From Geobacter sp. UBA4074 (GTDB lineage: Bacteria > Desulfobacterota > Desulfuromonadia > Geobacterales > Pseudopelobacteraceae), in assembly GCA_002383415.1 (NCBI GenBank), contig DFYU01000093.1, forward strand, positions 1-9,278: 9,278 nucleotides of DNA, written 5' to 3'. Both the position numbers and the translations under genes were made by a program. Of the stretch, positions 6,877-9,278 are shown piece by piece. A model generated the notes under the pieces. The model ran no database searches, had not been told where the DNA came from, and saw nothing but the letters and a program-made list of their open reading frames with translations. Positions within the stretch are counted from its first letter, which is position 1. Every line of letters begins with the position of its first letter.

Positions 6877-6937
6877 GACTTGCAACCAATTGATATTATT
6901 GCATATTAATTAGAATATTCAAATATACAGTTTATCG

Positions 6938-6954
6938 ATTCCCGTTCAGGGAAT
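6938..6954 (+). repeat. Inverted repeat in the rhodanese leader
   Basis: ATTCCC (6938-6943) and GGGAAT (6949-6954) pair across the 5-base spacer GTTCA, ending ten bases before the AAGGAGG ribosome site. It could be a small RNA hairpin near the ribosome site or a protein-binding palindrome. There is no T-run after it, so it is not a terminator. Confidence 0.4.
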
Positions 6955-6975
6955 ATCACCCCACAAGGAGGCATC

Positions 6976-8133
6976 ATGAGTATCCGCACCAGACTCGTCG
7001 CCAGCTTGGCGACACTGATGGCCGTGGCCCTGCTGACAGGTTGCGAAACCGGACCAGAGGTAAGAAGCGAGGCCCCCGCTCAACAAACTGTTGCAGCAGT
7101 CAAACCCGCAAAGCCAGCTGGGCCTGTCATGCCAGCCGGTGTCAGCGTGATCAGCACCGATGCCCTGAAAGCGTTGGTAGACAAGGGACCAGAAGCCGGC
7201 AACTATCTGTTGTTTGACAGCCGCCCTGCTGGCCGCTTCCACGCTGCCACTATTCCGACTTCAGAAAACCTGACCGATACCGAAATGGCGAAACTGGACC
7301 AAGAAGGCAAGGTCGCCACGCGTCTCGGTGAAGACAAGAACAAGCTGTTGATCTTCTGGTGCGGAGGCCCCACCTGACCGTTCTCCATCAAAGCTGCCGG
7401 TCTGGCAGCCAAAAATGGCTACACCAACGCCAAGGTATATTCCGGTGGCGACCCCGCCTGGGCCAATGCAGATCATCCCTTCCATTCTTCTCCCAAGTTT
7501 GTGAAGGACGAGAATATCCTGCTGCTGGACCTGCGCGCTGCTGACAAGTTCGCTGCCGGGCACATCCCCCGTGCCCTGAACCTGCCTGCTGCAAAACTTG
7601 ATCAGTACAAGGAGCAAAACTGGCCTTCCTTCAAGGGCGCTACAATCGTCTTTTACAGTGACAATCAGGCCGATATCGACAAGGCCCGTGAGTTGATGTA
7701 CGACTACAACCTGTCAAAAGCCACTGTTTTCCCCGGCGGCTTTGAACGGTGGAAAAAGCTCGGCTATCAGGTAGAAACCGGCGACAAGCCAGCCCCTGAA
7801 AAACTGACCTTTGTACGCGTGTTGAAGCCGCATGACGTCAGCATTACAGACTTCAAGAAAATGCTGGATGACCCCACCGTTGTTATTCTCGATGTACGGA
7901 ATGACGCAGAACGGGCCACCGGCAGCTTCAAGGGCTCACTGCATATCCCCTTTGAGCAGGCTGCAACACGTTACAAAGAAATTCCTACGGATAAGACCGT
8001 AGTGCTTCACTGCGCCACCGGCATCCGCTCCAGCGCCGCTTATGAAACCCTGAAGGCAAAGGGGCTTAAAAACCTCAAGGTGCTAAACGCTAACGTCAAA
8101 TTCAAAGACGGTGCCTACACCATTACCGAATAA
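6976..8133 (+). CDS. Triple-rhodanese lipoprotein, selenocysteine-containing (TGA at 7375-7377 read as Sec)
   Basis: One gene of 385 codons plus stop, in a single frame with an internal TGA at codon 134. ATG at 6976 has AAGGAGG (6965-6971) four bases upstream. Residues 1-23 are a lipoprotein signal with lipobox L20-T21-G22-C23, so the product should be lipid-anchored outside the cytoplasm. A Pro/Ala linker follows, then three rhodanese domains. Domain 1 (about 52-170) has catalytic-loop C129-G-G-P-T-U134-P-F-S. Domain 2 (about 173-270) has Ser228 where the cysteine should be (FYSDNQ), so it is probably inactive. Domain 3 (about 289-385) has a complete C346-A-T-G-I-R-S loop. Rhodaneses move sulfane sulfur; the Cys-x4-Sec pair suggests redox or sulfur/selenium handling. 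Reading as Sec is supported by unbroken homology-like sequence across the TGA and by the hairpin at 7385-7418. The alternative is a nonsense mutation. Confidence 0.85.
7385..7418 (+). promoter_or_regulatory. Bacterial SECIS element for Sec insertion at TGA 7375-7377
   Basis: GCTGCC (7393-7398) and GGCAGC (7404-7409) form a perfect 6-bp upper stem with apical loop GGTCT (7399-7403). To my knowledge this is the same loop as in the E. coli fdhF SECIS. CCAT (7385-7388) and ATGG (7415-7418) can form a lower stem across an A-rich internal loop. The loop starts 21 bases after the TGA, within the range recognised by SelB. The TGA is followed by C, a leaky stop context. Confidence 0.85.
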
Positions 8134-8167
8134 GCGCAGCTATCAGTTACATCTAAAAGCAGTAGTT

Positions 8168-8195
8168 CGGGGCGGAGTAATCCGCCCCGTTTTTT
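8168..8195 (+). terminator. Intrinsic terminator of the rhodanese selenoprotein gene
   Basis: CGGGGCGGA (8168-8176), loop GTAA and TCCGCCCCG (8181-8189) form a perfect 9-bp GC-rich stem followed by six T (8190-8195), 34 bases after the stop codon. Confidence 0.95.
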
Positions 8196-8209
8196 GTGCC
8201 TGATCACCT

Positions 8210-8312
8210 GTTGCATCAACTGCAACACGTTGCACAAGCGTTGCGCCAGAAAATATCTCTTTGATTACAGCAAGATAAACAAAGCATATCAGGAACACGT
8301 TGCAAACGCAAC
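8210..8312. repeat. Cluster of six GTTGC/GCAAC half-sites (putative operators)
   Basis: GTTGC occurs at 8210-8214, 8229-8233, 8240-8244 and 8299-8303, and its complement GCAAC at 8222-8226 and 8308-8312. They form three overlapping or separate dyads: GTTGCA-N5-TGCAAC (8210-8226), TGCAAC-AC-GTTGCA (8221-8234) and GTTGC-AAAC-GCAAC (8299-8312). About 0.2 copies of such a pentamer would be expected by chance in 100 bases on both strands. The pattern suggests cooperative binding of a dimeric regulator. The protein is not identifiable from the sequence. Confidence 0.6.
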
Positions 8313-8349
8313 ATAGCCACCCAAATCTCCTGCCTACACACCCCTCTAC

Positions 8350-8378
8350 TTGTAAAAATCATAACATATCAATATCAT
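8350..8378 (+). promoter_or_regulatory. Candidate sigma-70 promoter of the NifX-like operon
   Basis: TTGTAA (8350-8355, four of six), a 17-base spacer and TATCAT (8373-8378, five of six) lie in the AT-rich segment. Transcription would begin near 8385. The region is generally AT-rich, so a chance match is possible. Confidence 0.45.
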
Positions 8379-8413
8379 TGCGATATATTTTTTTAAAAGA
8401 AAAATAATCGCAG

Positions 8414-8430
8414 TTGGCACGTAATGTGGA
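8414..8430 (+). promoter_or_regulatory. Sigma-54-like -24/-12 element
   Basis: TTGGCACG (8414-8421) matches the -24 box fully, and the -12 position has TGGA (8427-8430) instead of TGCA, losing the conserved C. It is placed 40-60 bases before the NifX-like start and about 100 bases after the last GTTGC dyad, which is a normal enhancer distance. Weak on sequence alone. Confidence 0.3.
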
Positions 8431-8471
8431 ATAGAAGAAAGCAAACGAAACAAACAAACCGAGAGGAAGCC

Positions 8472-8789
8472 ATGACCACTGGAAAGATAGCGATACCCTA
8501 CTACGGGAACCTGACCCACCCCACCAGTGGCTTTGAACGGATCTTTTTCATTATCGATCATGACGCACAGCGCCCCGTCCAACAGCAAGCAGTCAGCCTG
8601 GGGATTTGGGATGCAAAGCAGACACCCTTTCTGACCTCGTGGTTGCATGACATCGGTGTGGAGCAGGTGGTCTGCAGCAAAAAACCAGATGAAAAAACCC
8701 TCGTAACCATGATCAGCGCCGGCATCAGGGTTTTCAGCGAGGGAAGCGAAGCAGCAAAGAGGCTATTAAAACAACTTAACGTCATCTAG
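8472..8789 (+). CDS. NifX/NifB-domain protein (dinitrogenase iron-molybdenum cofactor family)
   Basis: A 105-aa protein starting MTTGKIAIPYYGNL that fits the small alpha/beta NifX/NafY/NifB C-terminal domain family: a first strand KIAIPYYG, a GFERIFFIIDHD stretch where family members have the histidine-Phe-Gly turn and second strand, a central LTSWLHDIGVEQVVC segment, then ISAGIRVFSEGSEAAKRLLKQ. Members bind iron-sulfur or iron-molybdenum cluster precursors, but many stand-alone copies in anaerobes lie away from nif genes and have no assigned role. No nif gene is visible here. ATG at 8472 is chosen over the in-frame ATG at 8424, which has no ribosome site; AGAGGA precedes 8472 by four bases. 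First gene of a three-gene unit with two miniature membrane proteins downstream. A cluster-ligand cysteine is not obvious; the only cysteine is in QVVCSKKP. Confidence 0.78.
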   Translation: MTTGKIAIPYYGNLTHPTSGFERIFFIIDHDAQRPVQQQAVSLGIWDAKQTPFLTSWLHDIGVEQVVCSKKPDEKTLVTMISAGIRVFSEGSEAAKRLLKQLNVI

Positions 8790-8852
8790 TGATCAACAGA
8801 CAACAAAGCAAGCAGGTACAACTAACTACGCATCAACGAAAGGAGTAGGACC

Positions 8853-9005
8853 ATGAAAGCAAAAAGCAATTTCTCGACCCTGGTAGCAGAAACCACCGCA
8901 CGCGGTAGCTTGGCAGTATTTGCCGGCATCACCATCTTCCTGGCAGGTTTTGTAACCTGGTCAGCAGCCAGTGCAGTCGGTGCATTAGTCAGCCTCTTTA
9001 ACTAA
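8853..9005 (+). CDS. Miniature single-span membrane protein A, 50 aa
   Basis: A 50-aa protein beginning MKAKSNFSTLVAETTARGSL, with a short hydrophilic N-terminus and a Gly/Ala-rich hydrophobic segment at about 19-49 (SLAVFAGITIFLAGFVTW then SAASAVGALVSLF). The ribosome site AAGGAG lies seven bases before ATG. It is paralogous to the next gene: an ungapped alignment of the two gives about 14 identities in 48 positions, including MKAK, N6, S8, L10, L20-A-V, V34, W36 and S40. It lies 63 bases after the NifX-like gene and before the shared terminator. No family recognised. The Gly/Ala spacing suggests helix-helix packing in the membrane, possibly as an oligomer or as a small subunit of a larger complex encoded elsewhere. 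Confidence 0.78.
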   Translation: MKAKSNFSTLVAETTARGSLAVFAGITIFLAGFVTWSAASAVGALVSLFN

Positions 9006-9039
9006 CCATCAACGATAAAATCATGAAAGGAGCTTCACA

Positions 9040-9186
9040 ATGAAGGCAAAAGTAAATTATTCTGATCTTGATGACCGTAAGTACATCGGTAAGGTTCTGG
9101 CAGTCGCAGGGGTGTTCGCCGCAGGTGCAGGTTTGGCAGTAGCTTGGCCCGCCCTTTCTCACATAGCAATCAAACTGGTGAGCTAA
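9040..9186 (+). CDS. Miniature single-span membrane protein B, 48 aa
   Basis: A 48-aa protein beginning MKAKVNYSDLDDRKYIGKVL, with a charged N-terminus (DLDDRKY) and a Gly/Ala-rich hydrophobic segment at about 19-47 (VLAVAGVFAAGAGLAVAW, then PALSHIAIKLV). AAAGGAG lies seven bases before the ATG. It shares the MKAK-N-S-L start, the L20-A-V triplet and W36 with protein A without gaps, so the two arose by duplication. Its N-terminus is more acidic and its helix has a proline after W36, so the pair may have split roles. Last gene of the unit, ended by the 15-bp terminator 20 bases downstream. Function unknown. Confidence 0.78.
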   Translation: MKAKVNYSDLDDRKYIGKVLAVAGVFAAGAGLAVAWPALSHIAIKLVS

Positions 9187-9205
9187 CCAGATTTAAAGCT
9201 GCATC

Positions 9206-9239
9206 AAAAAGACAGGAAGGAACCCCTTCCTGTCTTTTT
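9206..9239 (+). terminator. Intrinsic terminator of the NifX-like/mini-membrane-protein operon
   Basis: A perfect 15-bp inverted repeat (9206-9220 with 9225-9239) has loop AACC; the arms carry GACAGGAAGG and its complement, with A5 on the left and T5 on the right. The A-run/T-run symmetry means it could also stop transcripts coming from the right on the minus strand. Confidence 0.95.
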
Positions 9240-9244
9240 GTGCC

Positions 9245-9254
9245 TTGTCGACAA
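9245..9254. repeat. Perfect 10-bp palindrome TTGTCGACAA
   Basis: TTGTCGACAA lies just after the terminator. The hexamer CTACAC follows twice (9255-9260 and 9273-9278), the second at the window edge. It may be an operator for the gene to the right, which is outside the window; otherwise it is a chance palindrome. Confidence 0.3.
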
Positions 9255-9278
9255 CTACACCAGATTTTCGGACTACAC

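Larger units (their letters stand above)
8196..8471. other. Non-coding regulatory region before the NifX-like gene
   Basis: I see no credible gene on either strand in this 276-base stretch. It holds a cluster of GTTGC/GCAAC half-sites (8210-8312), then a markedly AT-rich segment (about 8350-8410) with a sigma-70-like promoter (8350-8378) and a sigma-54-like -24 element (8414-8421). The AT-rich composition contrasts with the GC-richer genes on both sides. Roughly 90 bases of leader would precede the NifX-like gene if the sigma-70 promoter is used. Confidence 0.6.

Noticed and set aside
6976..7377. Frameshift or nonsense pseudogene of a rhodanese
   Set aside because: There is no frame change, a single TGA in UGA-C context, an appropriate hairpin downstream, and otherwise intact domains with a good terminator. 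Decay would normally leave more than one lesion.
7501..8133. Separate gene starting at GTG 7501 after the TGA
   Set aside because: There is no ribosome site before 7501, the codon lies inside the linker leading into rhodanese domain 2, and the sequence between 7378 and 7500 is in the same frame and completes domain 1. One selenoprotein gene explains everything.
8210..8312. GTTGC repeats as a CRISPR or attachment-site array
   Set aside because: The repeats are only 5-6 bases, irregularly spaced and in both orientations, which fits operators and not a CRISPR array.
8424..8471. Upstream ATG (8424) as start of the NifX-like gene
   Set aside because: It has no Shine-Dalgarno, adds a charged non-family extension (RRKQTKQTNREE), and overlaps the sigma-54-like element.
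8346..8648. 100-aa minus-strand ORF over the NifX-like gene and its promoter region
   Set aside because: It is antisense to the NifX-like domain gene, with low-complexity sequence in the AT-rich part and no ribosome site.

Overview
The window reads as a chromosomal segment from a member of the Desulfuromonadales, most likely the Geobacter/Trichlorobacter/Pelobacter propionicus group. This is inferred from gene content, not from a database search. The pointers are a citramalate synthase of the long LeuA-like CimA type (the isoleucine route known from Geobacter), several tiny zinc-ribbon proteins, an SLBB-HhH ComEA protein, and a selenoprotein of the rhodanese family.

Left half (1-6060, all minus strand). 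Read right to left: cimA (4417-5997) has its own extended -10 promoter and is followed after 3 bases by a comEA-like gene (3850-4413). Next is a 51-aa zinc-ribbon protein (3561-3716) closed by a perfect 13-bp intrinsic terminator. The U-tract of that terminator runs into the -35 box of the next promoter. That promoter drives a tight housekeeping/transport operon: rph, rdgB, dppB-like, dppC-like, and an unrecognised gene running off the left edge. The rph/rdgB and rdgB/dppB junctions are 4-base ATGA overlaps. The other two gaps are 11 and 15 bases. No ATPase or solute-binding protein of the transporter lies in the window.

Middle (6060-6840, plus strand). A divergent promoter region separates cimA from a small secreted Cys/His-containing protein (6189-6521), which may be translated from a leaderless mRNA. 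A second small zinc-ribbon-like protein follows (6601-6834).

Rhodanese selenoprotein (6840-8195). A TTGACA-N17-TATCTT promoter and an AT-rich leader precede one 385-codon gene for a lipoprotein with three rhodanese domains. It is interrupted by a single in-frame TGA (7375-7377). A short stem-loop with the apical loop GGUCU starts 15 bases downstream. The position of the TGA in the motif CGGPT-U-PFS and the hairpin argue that it encodes selenocysteine. A 9-bp GC-rich terminator closes the gene.

Right end (8196-9278, plus strand). A 275-bp non-coding stretch is packed with GTTGC/GCAAC half-sites. It leads into a compact three-gene unit: a NifX/NifB-domain protein, then two paralogous 50- and 48-aa single-span membrane proteins, ended by a perfect 15-bp terminator. 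I know no assigned function for this unit. With the selenoprotein, it is the most interesting part of the window.
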